Shown here piece by piece: positions 1-9,584 of a stretch of DNA of 21,194 nt (its first letter is position 1; each line of letters begins with the position of its first letter). The stretch is from Paramacrobiotus richtersi (taxonomy: Eukaryota > Tardigrada > Eutardigrada > Parachela > Macrobiotidae). Under the pieces are notes generated by a model. It did not search any database, was not told the DNA's origin, and saw only the letters and a program-made list of their open reading frames with translations. Made by a program: the position numbers and the translations under genes. The stretch spans positions 1 to 21,194 of the forward strand of contig JAQGAU010001141.1 of NCBI GenBank assembly GCA_034698045.1, in the 5' to 3' direction.

Positions 1-111
1 CCAGGGAAGTTTCAAAAGAATCGGTTGGAAACGAGACTTTTGGTACAGGAGTTTGTGTTTAAACTTTCTCCAGTGATGGCGCCCCAGCCGGATGCTGCGC
101 GCACAATTCGC

Positions 112-645
112 TTACACATTCGTGTATGCTGGTGTTTCGACCACCGAAAGCAACAGCGGATCCTGTTTTATCGTTTCAGAGTACGCGAACGAAACATGCC
201 CTCCGAACATACTGAAAATACAGGTAATTCCCCTTAACTGATATTCCGATTCTTCGTAGCAGGTCTGCCGAAAAGCACGGACGTAATCAGAATGTTTACC
301 CCATATCACATTACGGATAAAGCATAGTTGCAAAGCGGTCTCATTGTTACGCTCACGAAATTGCAAGGGTTGTATGTAGCAAGCCCATCGAGTACATTCT
401 ATGATCGAAGTACGGTAGGCACTTTTCACCTTGGCACAACAGAGAATAGTGGAATCCAGATGTACGTGACTGGAAATATTGTTATCATAATGAACAACGA
501 ATTGAACAACAAAGAACAAACCGACAAAACTACACAGGAAGCTTCTGCAAGCCAGATATGAGGATGTACATGTTACGACATCGCCGGGAAGGCAACAGGA
601 GGCAGAGTGATTTAGGACCTTGAAGGTAGGACAAATTACTGTCAT
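112..645 (-). other. Long open frame, gene status uncertain
   Basis: An unspliced frame of 177 codons is open here. Its translation has one hydrophobic stretch (SFLCSFVGLFFVVQFVV) followed by a Cys-containing hydrophilic part. No domain is recognised. The hydrophobic stretch ends close to a plausible acceptor (AATATTTCCAG near 450), and a donor-like GGGTAAAC near 300 pairs with a strong acceptor (TGTATTTTCAG near 210), so the open frame may mix exon and intron. An open frame of this length can occur by chance in a 21 kb window. It could be a small secreted or single-pass membrane protein, or nothing. Confidence 0.18.
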
Positions 646-873
646 CTCGGTTTGCAGGCTGCTTCACACTGCGCTTGGCTATCGAACCTGTTGGCACTCC
701 CTCCGCATCCACCGTACACCTGTGTCGAATAAAATCGTGTATTGTAGGAAGAAACAATCTTGACTAACAGGTCTATGTATCATTCGTACGCTTGTCCACA
801 CTAATTTTAGCTTAAATTCATTTGTCGTTGCAGTGCGTTCTGTCTGAAATGCAAAAGGACTAGAAGAAAGCTG

Positions 874-1187
874 TTATTCGTCAGCGAGGTTCATGCTGTA
901 CAACGTGATTGTCTCAACGTTCATGCATTTTCGTACAAAGTCCTTGCATTGTCCACTGCTGGCATCGAAGTACCAGCGAGTGTTCATAGCTTTGCAGGGT
1001 CCAGTTTCCGGTTCGACGGTGCACGCGTCATTGCTGGCAGCTATTCCACCTGTTTCGAAACAACACATCATAATTATGGAAACGTGAAAATTGCGTTTCC
1101 TTGTTAGTGGTTATGCGGTAAGCCTGACTTACGAAGTAAGCAGCATACCACCAACAACAAAGTAACAGCCATTAGCAAAAAATGCAT
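874..1187 (-). CDS. Small secreted Kunitz-like protein, shortened domain (two exons)
   Basis: Exon 1 is 1187-1133 and exon 2 is 1049-874. The 83 bp intron has a GTAAGT donor and a TTTCGAAACAG acceptor, and both sides are phase 1. The predicted protein has 76 residues. Residues 1-18 (MHFLLMAVTLLLVVCCLL) form a clear signal peptide that is lost if only the second exon is read. Residues 28-60 match the first half of a Kunitz/BPTI domain: Cys28-x8-Cys37-x15-Cys53, with Gly-Pro before Cys37 and WYFD in the central strand. Lys38 sits at the P1 position, which in true Kunitz inhibitors favours trypsin-like proteases. The second half departs from the family: Cys60 is one residue too close, the YGGC motif is replaced by VRKC, and Cys5 and Cys6 are absent before the stop. 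It may be a degenerate inhibitor, a new fold variant or a decaying gene. An unseen 3' exon is possible; a strong acceptor (CCTTTTGCATTTCAG) lies just past the stop. Confidence 0.72.
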
Positions 1188-1199
1188 TTCTAAGTATAT

Positions 1200-2060
1200 A
1201 ATCAGCAGAAACAAGAGAAACTCCTGAATCTTAACAAATCCAGGGCTTTTGATGATAATTATTACTTTCTACCCGCGACAACACCATGAAGTGTGGAAAC
1301 GATGAAAACAAAGCGGGTGAAACGGGTAACTAATTTAAAATTAATTAATCTTCGGCTGTCGTCGTGGTTCGGTTTATGTGCACAACGTACAGGGTCCATC
1401 TAGCTCGTTTTGCGACTGAAATTTAACGTACTGTAATCCAGAGCGAACGATTGTCAAACTGGAAACAGTTTCACGTTGCCAGACAACGTAGTCGAGCTCG
1501 TTATCACAGTGGATGGGAAATGTTTTGTATTATTCAACGGCATAGGCACATTATTATTGTCGAATTCATTCTCCTTCCATGCACAGTGTACTACAACTAT
1601 ACGATGCATGATTGTTTGATCTTGTTGGGCGGTTGAAGAGCAAAACAAATTTTGTCCAAGGCAATGTTCCTCGCCAGCCTAGATGCTGGGCACTTGGATA
1701 GCAAAGGTTCCTTACGTGACACTTCTGGCTTCATGCTGTTTCCAGCTCTACATACCAGCAGTACTTTTTATCATCACACAGTAATAATTAACAGCAAAGC
1801 AGTGATAAACTGCTCTCGGAAACAATACTGGAAGGGCGTATTTCATTCAACAATCAAGTACAGTTTGCAAAGCAAAGGAGACCTTACGTCCCGTTTCTGG
1901 ATATGTATGATGGACTTTCTGCTAGCTAGTATTCATTCGAAACCATAACATAACATGGCGAAAACATAATGGCAGATGTGTGGTAAACTGCTTCGCAAGC
2001 GGTGAAACGCTGGAGCGTCCATAGAACTCTTTACCCAAAAGCATAACTGAACAAATATGA
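1200..2060. other. Intergenic, no gene recognised
   Basis: This stretch between the Kunitz-like gene and the 3' end of the first GPCR holds only short open frames that overlap on opposite strands and carry no recognised motif. Both neighbouring genes are on the minus strand, so the right part should include the GPCR 3' UTR and the left part the Kunitz-like gene promoter. Confidence 0.5.
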
Positions 2061-2073
2061 AAAGATCCAAGCA

Positions 2074-3586
2074 TCACACATTCCAACCGCAGACCAGACT
2101 GCGCAGATGGGACAGCGCCAATGTAAAAAGAATCGGGTCAATGAGGGTTTGGACGTTATATAGCAGTATCACAGCGTTGGCGATTCGTGGATCATACGTG
2201 TAGTCACCGGCGAAAGATATGACCAGAAAGTACAATACGTTCGGTGTCCAACACACCACCAAACTTCCCGTTAACAGGCTCATCAGGAAGAAAGCCGATG
2301 GGCCGGGAGAATTGGGCGCCGTGGCTGCCGTCACGCCGGTGTGCGAATAAGACACAGCATTCGAGTTGGCTCGAATTGGACGACTTACTTTTCGGGTGGC
2401 GTTTGGAAAACCTACAAATTCGTTGACGAAATCACTTTTAGACAAAGTTTTGCTGCAAACAATGTTAAAAGAATCTTTGAAATGTTATAATATTCTATTA
2501 AATTCTATAAAAATGATATTAAAAGGTAATTAATAGTCATATTGAAAAATGATATTAAAAATGACATTTGACAGAAACCCTGTATGTGACAATAATTGGT
2601 CTAATACGAAGTCACCGTTGACCGTAACAAATGACAGCTTTATTTACGAGCTAACATGGTTCTCGCCGTCGTCTGCAAGCGCCTACGAAACAATCTCATA
2701 CGTTTCAGATAATGTATTAGCCGAGAAAAAAAGGATTGATACATTTTCAACGATTAGTAGTATTCAGCCTCATATGTATGGCAAATAGATATGTCGTTGC
2801 GAGGATTCGTAAGCCATGGTGCCGATCAATAACTATATATTGATTATTGCCTATCGAACCTTTGCCATCTGCTTCCGGACTGCATACCGCTGTTTTCCGG
2901 TCAACCTCCCCATTACCATCGCGTGACGACCTTTTGACCGGTCTAATTTTACTCCTCTGGCGTCGCTTATACCAAATGATCCAATAGGAAACAAACACGA
3001 TCCCCTCACAGACCACCGCCTGTGCTTGCAGTAACATCAACCAGTTCCGTTGCGACACGACCGCAACGTTCACCTGGCATCCGTAACGGTCAATCGGCAA
3101 GCGATAAACGAAAGCGTCCAACACAATCCCGGGCACTGTCAAGAGATTAGCCATAAAACACGCACCTAAACACAGCCCGACGGAACGAGCTGTGGTGGCG
3201 CTGCGGCGATACGACACCGGGTATTTCACGGCCCAGACACGGGTCACCGAGATTAGGACGTGGGAGTAGATTTGGAGATACTGGAACATCCAGAGACAGT
3301 AGAGGTAAACGGTGCACAGTGCGTCGGATAGTGGCCAGTGGGGGTCGGAGATTATGCGGAGAACGTCCAATGGGCACGCGGTAAGCAAGTATAGTAGGTT
3401 GACTAACAAAAGATTGATCAGGTATGCATCGAAACTGACGATTCTGACCTTTAGAAACAGGACCAGTGTGAAAGCATTGGCTGCGAAGGCTAATGATGTA
3501 ATGATCGACATTAGAATCGCTTGTACGTTCCATTCCACCGGATATGGTACAGAATCGGTCAGATTCTGCTTAGAGTGATTAGACAT
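2074..3586 (-). CDS. Orphan rhodopsin-like GPCR (two exons)
   Basis: A class A seven-transmembrane receptor. Exon 1 starts at ATG 3586 (MSNHSKQNLT, with two N-glycosylation sequons). This start was chosen over an upstream in-frame start at 3709 because it gives a short N-terminus like that of the paralogue at 9585-10574. Exon 1 encodes TM1-TM5 and the start of intracellular loop 3; exon 2 (to stop 2074-2076) encodes the rest of the loop, TM6 and TM7. My preferred junction is donor 2931/2930 with acceptor 2453/2452 (TTCTTTTAACATTGTTTGCAG), phase 2, giving 344 residues. The donor is weak, and a donor at GATG/GTAATG is an alternative. Visible landmarks are Asn37 (1.50), Asn63 where Asp2.50 is usual, Cys91 and Cys170 (disulfide), Thr115-Arg116-Val117 in place of DRY, Cys286-Trp287-Thr-Pro289 (CWxP), and Asp324-Pro325-x-x-Phe in place of NPxxY. 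The ligand is unknown. Confidence 0.85.
2509..2560. repeat. 16 bp direct repeat in GPCR intron
   Basis: AAAAATGATATTAAAA occurs at 2509-2524 and again at 2545-2560, a 36 bp period, within the AT-rich intron of the minus-strand receptor. It looks like a local duplication. Confidence 0.6.
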
Positions 3587-3589
3587 GGA

Positions 3590-4458
3590 TAAACTATGCT
3601 TGGAGGTCACTCTTTTTGAAAACGTTGATTTAGACAACAACTGGTCAGTTTCCGTCCAGGTGAGACTGTTACTACAATACTTTTTGTAGTCAACACAAGA
3701 AAGACCCAAGGATGACTGTCAGGCTTGCTCGACTTTCTCGAAATCAGGATGCCGGAAACATCCCTACCGATCCCAGATGTTGCAGGTTGAAACCGATGAT
3801 TACCGTACTTTTTAATATGGGCACGTGTCTCTTCCATGACTTGCTATGTGAGTGTACAGCAAACCTGGCAATTAATATTCTATACACGGGATAAACATCG
3901 CTTTACAGGATAGGTTCATTGGACACTCACCGCGGGCACACGCGTAGCCCAAACAACACCGGTGGTTTTGTTAGCATCGTACACTGCTGCTATATGTTTG
4001 TTATGCTAATGATTCTCTATAGGCCGGGCAACGGGATGGTGCGAAAGTAGCGGAATAAGTACTCCCAAACAACAACTTTGGCTATTCCAGTATTCGTATC
4101 AGCAGCACATGTCATTGCTGCAATTTTATATCGCTGGAAGGTGCCAAAGGGAATCGTACTGTGGCTGAGCGATACATACTCGCGGCGATTAGGTCTGAAT
4201 GATAAATAAATTTAATTTATTTAAAATTGTTTATTACTCGATCGTCGTTTGTGGGCTTAATTACGCCCTAGCGAAAAACTGCATTGCGCTCTGCTCATTC
4301 TGAAAGGCCCGTAACGTTATTCCGGTGATCCGAGTCGTAATAATAATACAGTGATAATACTGTAGTTCATGCAGCTATTCTCTCATGATCACAAGCAACG
4401 TTCGCACGATCGCTGCGTCTGCCACGTGTTTGGCATTGTAATTAATTTGTAAGCAGTG
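3590..4458. other. Intergenic upstream of first GPCR
   Basis: No gene is recognised. This is the 5' flank of the minus-strand receptor, so its promoter should lie in the left part, but no core promoter element stands out. The open frames here are short and without motifs. Confidence 0.45.
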
Positions 4459-4609
4459 TACTTCGAGGTTTTTGTTGTTTCTGCCACATCGAGTATACGG
4501 TATCTTCTTTCTACCACCCCGGGCAACTGTTACCTTAACGAGCGTTGCAGAGTGGTAGAAATAAGATAACGTGTACTCAATGTGGCAGAAACAACAAAAT
4601 CTCGAAGTA
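4459..4609. repeat. Long imperfect inverted repeat (foldback hairpin)
   Basis: The left arm 4459-4517 and right arm 4552-4609 are reverse complements with a handful of mismatches and a single-base gap over about 58 bp. Both contain the shared core TTTTGTTGTTTCTGCCACAT. The 34 bp between the arms contains a further short stem (GCAAC/GTTGC). The element is therefore one extended palindrome of about 151 bp. It could be a non-autonomous foldback/MITE-like element or a hairpin RNA precursor. No transposase frame is nearby and no flanking target-site duplication was obvious. Confidence 0.85.
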
Positions 4610-5252
4610 TGACATTAACGCACGCTCACAACGAAAGTAATAACGTGTCAAACTAGCTATACAAACCAAAAACTGCTTCATAAAGAAATTAATAACGCAG
4701 GTACATACTCGTATCAACAGAACGTCTGGAGGTATAACGCAAGCTAGTTTGCCGGTATAATTATTAAACACATGTTGTTTTGTTGTGGATGTCCTGCGTG
4801 GTAAGTACTGTATGTTCGGATAGCAGTATTAAACCTTCCACTGAACGTTACAAATACTCTTCTGCGTTGTCTGTTGAAATAATGGGTAAGCGGTTGATTT
4901 CCGGTTGCACGTGTGCCCTCTGGGTAATGCGGCGAATGCGAAGTCACACCATTAGAAAATGTTTGTCAGACAGACAATATTAATTAGCCGATAGAACCGG
5001 AAAACATTCCGGCTAATCCGCGTATGTGCTTGCATACTTTCGAAGCAAGGTCCTGTATGACGAGCCAGTGCTGCGTGCTCGCTCACTCTTAAACCTAGTC
5101 TTCATTACCTACCACCCAGTTTGAGGGATACTGTATACGTGCATTTAGCGTCGCCGTGTGCGCCTTAGAAAACGTTTATCTCCACTTCAGCCATCTAGTT
5201 TGCGGAGGAAGTCTGGGATTTTGTGGCCACAGGCTCAAGAAACAAAGACAAA
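4610..5252. other. Intergenic and probable 5' region of secreted gene
   Basis: No gene is recognised. The right end, immediately before ATG 5253, should hold the promoter and 5' UTR of the Gly-rich secreted gene. A GTAAGT donor-like site lies near 4800 after a short ATG frame (MLFCCGCPAW), which is too little to call an exon. Confidence 0.4.
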
Positions 5253-6870
5253 ATGCAGTATTTGCTATCCGTGGTTTGTATTGCGACGTTGGCTGTTTGG
5301 GGAGTCACCGGAAAGAGCGTAAGGAATGTTCGATCCTGTAAGTGTTAGTCGATGTGGCTTAACAATGAACTGCTGCCCATGTTTCAGTACGCGGGAAATA
5401 ATAATACTTAGCTTCGAGAATACGAATGTGGGCCTGAAAATGAATATAAAATTATGCATATTATGGATAAATACAATTTCAAGCTACAGTAAAACTTCAT
5501 GAATATACGATATGCATGACTATCTGAATACCTTTATAGGCTGAACAATTTAGACTATTAACTTTTCTGCTGAGCAGTATCTTTTTAATATGCCAAATAA
5601 TTACTGAATATAATGGAAGATGTGGATTTATTCAAATCCATTTGTTTCTTTAATGTTTAAATTTGAGTGTTTAGGAGTGTCCATGCGCTCGCTCTCTCTG
5701 TCGTTGCGGCTTTTGCCAATAAAATCAATTATTTTATACAAATAAGGGCTTCAAATTAGTGCACTGCTAGGCACATTGATCTATTTTCATTTTCTGATCC
5801 CTGGGAGATTTTTGAAAACACAGTTTCCTTTACTAATTGTTTCTGATGAAGTAGCTTGTGGAACCAATATTTGTAATAAACGATGTTATCGCCACTGACA
5901 GCGGGTTCAGCAAGCAGCCGGGCCTCCTCCAGCACCGGCACCGGCGTGATGAGCGTCGCGACCAGTAACAGCGGCGGCGGTCAGTCCAGCGCCAACGCGG
6001 GGATCAGGGCGGGCGCCGGCAGCGGTCCCGTGACGGGCTCCATGCACGCCAGCGTCAGCGGACCCCAATCCGGCACCATTTCGTCCAGCAGCGGTCCGGT
6101 CATTCTCACCAGCGGGCAGAATGCCGATTTGGGCGTCAGCACGGGTGGTAACATCGCGGGTAACATCGGTGGAAGCATCGGTAGTATCGGAAATATCGGT
6201 AACCCCATAGACGCAGGCGGTATCATCGGCAACGGGTTTCAGAGTCCCCAGCAGATGCTGTGCAATCTCAGAGTGAACATTTGCGGTACGTGTACTTCAC
6301 TGGTTTGCATCTGCTTCGGTACGTTCACGGCAGAGAAAATTATGCGTCGTTACAATCGCATTTCCAACAGCATATATCGTGGCAATTGAATGTCGACTGT
6401 GTACTGAATTTTCTGAAACTGAACTGCCTTTAATAGTAACATGGTTGGCGCACAAGTTAAGTGCGCGTTAATTTTGAAACATCATGTATCTAATCCAATC
6501 TGATCTCGTTCATTAACCCGCGCGTAATATGTATACTGGACATGACGCCCAAAATATAATGTTTTTATAGTGGAAAGATCAGTAACTTACTGGTATCAAT
6601 TTTCGACGCAAACTATATCTAGAATTTTAAGCTCCGTTTTTTGAGTTTCCTGGAGCTTGTTCTATTCTGTTTGGGGCGATTTCGCCAGTAAATCAATGCA
6701 GCAGAAGTACCGCCAATTGGCAAGGTCGGTTGTGATTGACAATCCGGCTTTTTGCAGAGCAGTGCCTGAGGATCAACCAGCTGACCCGGGTAATCGCCAA
6801 GAACTCGGGCTCATCGGCATCCTTTACCGACATGAGCTGTCCCGGATTCTGTGGAACCAATCCCTGCTAA
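5253..6870 (+). CDS. Secreted Gly/Ser-rich protein with tripeptide repeats and six-Cys tail (three exons)
   Basis: Exons are 5253-5337, 5902-6285 and 6758-6870. Donors are CCT/GTAAGT and GCG/GTACGT, acceptors ACTGACAG and CTTTTTGCAG, and both introns are phase 1. The total is 582 bp, 193 residues. Residues 1-20 (MQYLLSVVCIATLAVWGVTG) form a signal peptide. About residues 29-146 are Gly/Ser/Ala/Asn-rich, and residues 109-131 carry a three-residue rhythm (NIGGSIGSIGNIGN). The tail has six cysteines (149, 156, 159, 184, 188, 193) spaced C-x6-C-x2-C-x24-C-x3-C-x4-C, ending CPGFCGTNPC, enough for three disulfides. Exon 2 is visibly more GC-rich than its introns. No family is recognised; an extracellular structural or matrix role is inference. 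The frame opening at ATG 5883 and running past 6286 is not the gene, because its ends are intronic. An alternative exon 2 acceptor at 5910/5911 keeps the frame and removes three residues. Confidence 0.8.
6144..6207 (+). repeat. Degenerate 9 bp repeat encoding Ile-Gly-Asn/Ser units
   Basis: Within exon 2 of the secreted gene, variants of AACATCGGT (AACATCGCG, AGCATCGGT, AGTATCGGA, AATATCGGT) follow one another and encode I-G-x triplets. Synonymous differences between copies suggest the repeat is maintained at protein level and is not a recent slippage product. Confidence 0.7.
6442..6552. repeat. Diverged dispersed repeat, copy A (in intron 2)
   Basis: This copy matches 8064-8176 in order over about 110 bp. 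It shares an exact 16-mer ATCCAATCTGATCTCG at 6494-6509, the flank TTTTGAAAC before it, and CGCG...TAATAT...CGCCCA after it, with indels between. It looks like an old copy of an interspersed element. No terminal repeats or coding capacity are visible. Confidence 0.5.
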
Positions 6871-7176
6871 TGGTCTTCGGGATAGAGCTAGCGGTGCTTT
6901 GCGGAACTAACTTGATAAATGGTGCACAACGCAAGTTTATTGTTAGTGCTGATACCACCCCGGTTTCTGGGCCCACAGCGTGATTATGCGTTGTCGATTT
7001 GCCTTTTTAATGTGATGTTAAATGTTAATCATGCACCAACGTCACAAGCAGGTTTAGAACGTTTACTTACCTCTAGGAATGTTCATAACAGTTCGTGGCA
7101 ATGAAGTTAATGAACCCAGCCAACTTCATGTACTGTACATATGTAATACAATGCTATAGCATAATGTTACCGGGAG
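6871..7176. other. 3' flank of the secreted gene, no further gene
   Basis: This is the expected 3' UTR of the upstream plus-strand gene. No canonical AATAAA was seen close to the stop. Open frames here are short continuations without motifs. Confidence 0.4.
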
Positions 7177-7338
7177 ATGTCCAGTACGTATCTTGTGCTG
7201 TGCCTACTCGGCGCTTACCACAATCTTAAGAAAGGGGCTCGAAGACTTATGCACAACGGAGAGATTACGAACAAAGGTAACTCGAACGCAGAGAAGGAGG
7301 CGATCGATCGAAAGGCTTCTTATTCGGACGTTGAGTAA
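7177..7338 (+). CDS. Possible 53-residue secreted peptide
   Basis: An ATG frame of 53 codons begins with MSSTYLVLCLLGAYH, a short signal-peptide-like hydrophobic stretch. It continues with a basic segment (NLKKGARRLMHNG) and an acidic, polar end. The frame is GC-richer than its surroundings. A good donor (ACAAAG/GTAACT) lies in the middle near 7276, so it may be a first exon with a different continuation. Dibasic KK and RR sites would suit a processed peptide, but no repeated or amidated peptide is visible. No family is recognised and chance cannot be excluded. Confidence 0.3.
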   Translation: MSSTYLVLCLLGAYHNLKKGARRLMHNGEITNKGNSNAEKEAIDRKASYSDVE

Positions 7339-7549
7339 CTTCTTACGCTGAGATTCCGAGTTCTCCTTGGCTTCGTAAAACATGACTGCTCAACCGGCCT
7401 TGCACTCGTACAAGCTGATACAGGGAAACAATCATTACCGTTATAGACATGCAAGCATCTTAACTTTCCGTGGTGCACATTAAATGTAGTGGAATGTCTT
7501 ACATCGAGATCTACAACATGATCACAGGAAGATCGACTTTACTTCTGTA

Positions 7550-7601
7550 TTGCCTGGATTAAAAATCGTATTAAATTTATGCTTAAATTTAATTCAGGCA
7601 A
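7550..7601. repeat. Small inverted repeat
   Basis: TTGCCTGGATT pairs with AATTCAGGCAA with one mismatch, and an inner TAAATTTA-TGCT-TAAATTTA stem is perfect. An asymmetric bulge separates the two stems. Confidence 0.6.
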
Positions 7602-8063
7602 GATTCGAATTACTCGGTACACTGACAAATGGCTTACTGCTACCGGTAAACTTTGTTTAGATCAGTTAGGCAAAACGTATCCTTTTTACGAGATTACCGA
7701 GTTCTTGTTGAATTTGAAACTGCGATAGATTTCGATCCGTTTGTTTACTTCTGAACACCTGTGTAAGGTATACCGGTCCTTACACATGCGCCATTCGGTT
7801 CTCACGTGTGTGTGTGTGTTCAATGTAAAATATAAGAAAGGGTGCTAAAAAAGACCATGCCTGTTAAAAGAGTAAACACACCCGGTATCCGGGTAATCGA
7901 TTTAGCTGCGTAGTACAGTAGCTATGCTTTATCCTGTGCACTCGAACTTACAATACATTCAGAAACTTTACCTCCATGTAAACAGTAACTTTGGGCAGCT
8001 GCTAACCCACATCAAACAAGTACATGAAACTTGGTGGTTTGAAGCATTTCCTTTCTTCGACCA

Positions 8064-8176
8064 TGCCAGCGCTGGCGCGCCAGCTACGTGTTTTGAAACG
8101 TTACGGGTCAAACATCCAATCTGATCTCGCAGATTCAGTCGCGCCTTAATATTGGCATTGCGCCCAGAACTGTGGC
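8064..8176. repeat. Diverged dispersed repeat, copy B
   Basis: This is the partner of 6442-6552. The shared 16-mer ATCCAATCTGATCTCG lies at 8114-8129, with ordered matching blocks on both sides. Confidence 0.5.
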
Positions 8177-9584
8177 GGTAGTGTTTTGACAAAATCATCA
8201 GAAAAACCCTATTAATTTTTACAAATGAGCATGGGCTGGCTGATTTCTCAGAAAGTTCACGATCTACAAATTTTAACAGTTTGCTGATTCGCAAAATAAC
8301 TCACATGGTCTTTCCAGGCGATGGGTTAGAGTGTGGTTTGTATTCCAAGAAACCCACAGCTGAGTAATCTTTTACATAAAGCGTAAAGCATAATCTTTTA
8401 CATACGTGGATCAAAATAAAACTATTCATTATGAAATAATGGATCATAATATAGTAGACAACGCGACAAGCTGCCCCCCCGGACGAGAAATTATCCTCCA
8501 CACAGCGACAAGAATTAAGGTTTTTTTCAAACAGGGCTGTAGATAACCTGTCAGCCTTGTGTGTGCGTAATTACAGGGTAAAACAAAATAACTGTCCGAA
8601 CTCCAGACACACATGAATTATTAATGAAATTAAACTGTAACCGCTGCTGTTTCCTGTTATCTGGTTGGTGATCTATTTTGTCGGTCGATGCTGCGCATAT
8701 TTGTTATGATTTGGTGTGACATTCGGCGTCGACACTTTCAATAACAATAACAGTAACATTACACCGTGTGTGGAAATCGGAACCCCAGATGTTATGATCC
8801 GCATGTCAGATGTCATCTGTAAACAGATACATTGCGGGCATGTAAAGAAAAACCACTCGACTTTTTCTCCGCTCCTTGGCGGCATGGTAATCGTCTCAAT
8901 TCCCTGGCAGCAGCTGGGTATACTGTTGTCAATCTCCACCATTTCTCTGATGGATGTTTAATGAATATGACAAGGAATCTCGATAGCACATGGAGAACGG
9001 TCTGAAGAATCGATAAGTGTTAATTAGTTCCGTGAATGACACGTAACGTTGACTTATGAAAAGAGCCTACAGTGAAGCGATTCAGTGTTTTTACTCGACT
9101 GAAAGATAAGACGGGTGTTGGTTGTTTTGGTTTCAATTTTTTAGTACTGACATCACTTATTTTAGTCGTTGTATCACATTCCCAATAAAGTTTATGCTGG
9201 AAGTGAGCGTTTTATCAGTAGAAAAGATTCGCAGAATACGGCACAAATAAAGTTTAATGGATTACCATAAAAAGGAAGGACATGAGTGGCGGAAAGCCAT
9301 TAGATCAAACATGCCTAATAATATGCGAGTATAAACATTACAAAGCGCTGTGGCATTATCGATGTACTCGGACAAGATTAGAACAAACCATCGGCAGTAT
9401 CCTAGACGCCAGCTTTCAACTGTCCCGGGAGGCACGCGACATCGATCGCACCCACCGGCACAACGCAAAAGGTTACGAGCTAACCCGTTCCGAGTGGTCT
9501 AAATGTGCACAACGATCATTAAAACGGTTTATCCGTCATCGGACCGGGATTAATCGCTCATTTACTCGTTCCCTAATAGCCATT

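Larger units (their letters stand above)
7339..9584. other. Intergenic, 2.2 kb, no supported gene
   Basis: It holds a short GT microsatellite near 7807-7821, a small hairpin at 7550-7601, and copy B of a diverged repeat. The frames around 8673-8961 are open on both strands, which prevents a call. AATAAAGTTTA occurs twice at about 9184 and 9247 and could be plus-strand polyadenylation signals without an identified gene. The right end is the 3' flank of the second GPCR. Confidence 0.4.

Noticed and set aside
3587-3709. In-frame upstream start of the first GPCR (41 extra residues)
   Set aside because: The extra residues are hydrophilic without a signal peptide, and the paralogue starts with a short glycosylated N-terminus, so ATG 3586 fits better.
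5883-6389. 168-codon frame starting at ATG 5883
   Set aside because: Its ATG lies in an intron just before an acceptor and its end runs past a GTACGT donor. The three-exon model explains the coding part with a signal peptide.
8673-8961. Frames of 81 and 89 codons on opposite strands
   Set aside because: Both strands are open at once, neither has a splice or start context nor a domain. A Leu run on the minus strand only mimics a signal peptide.
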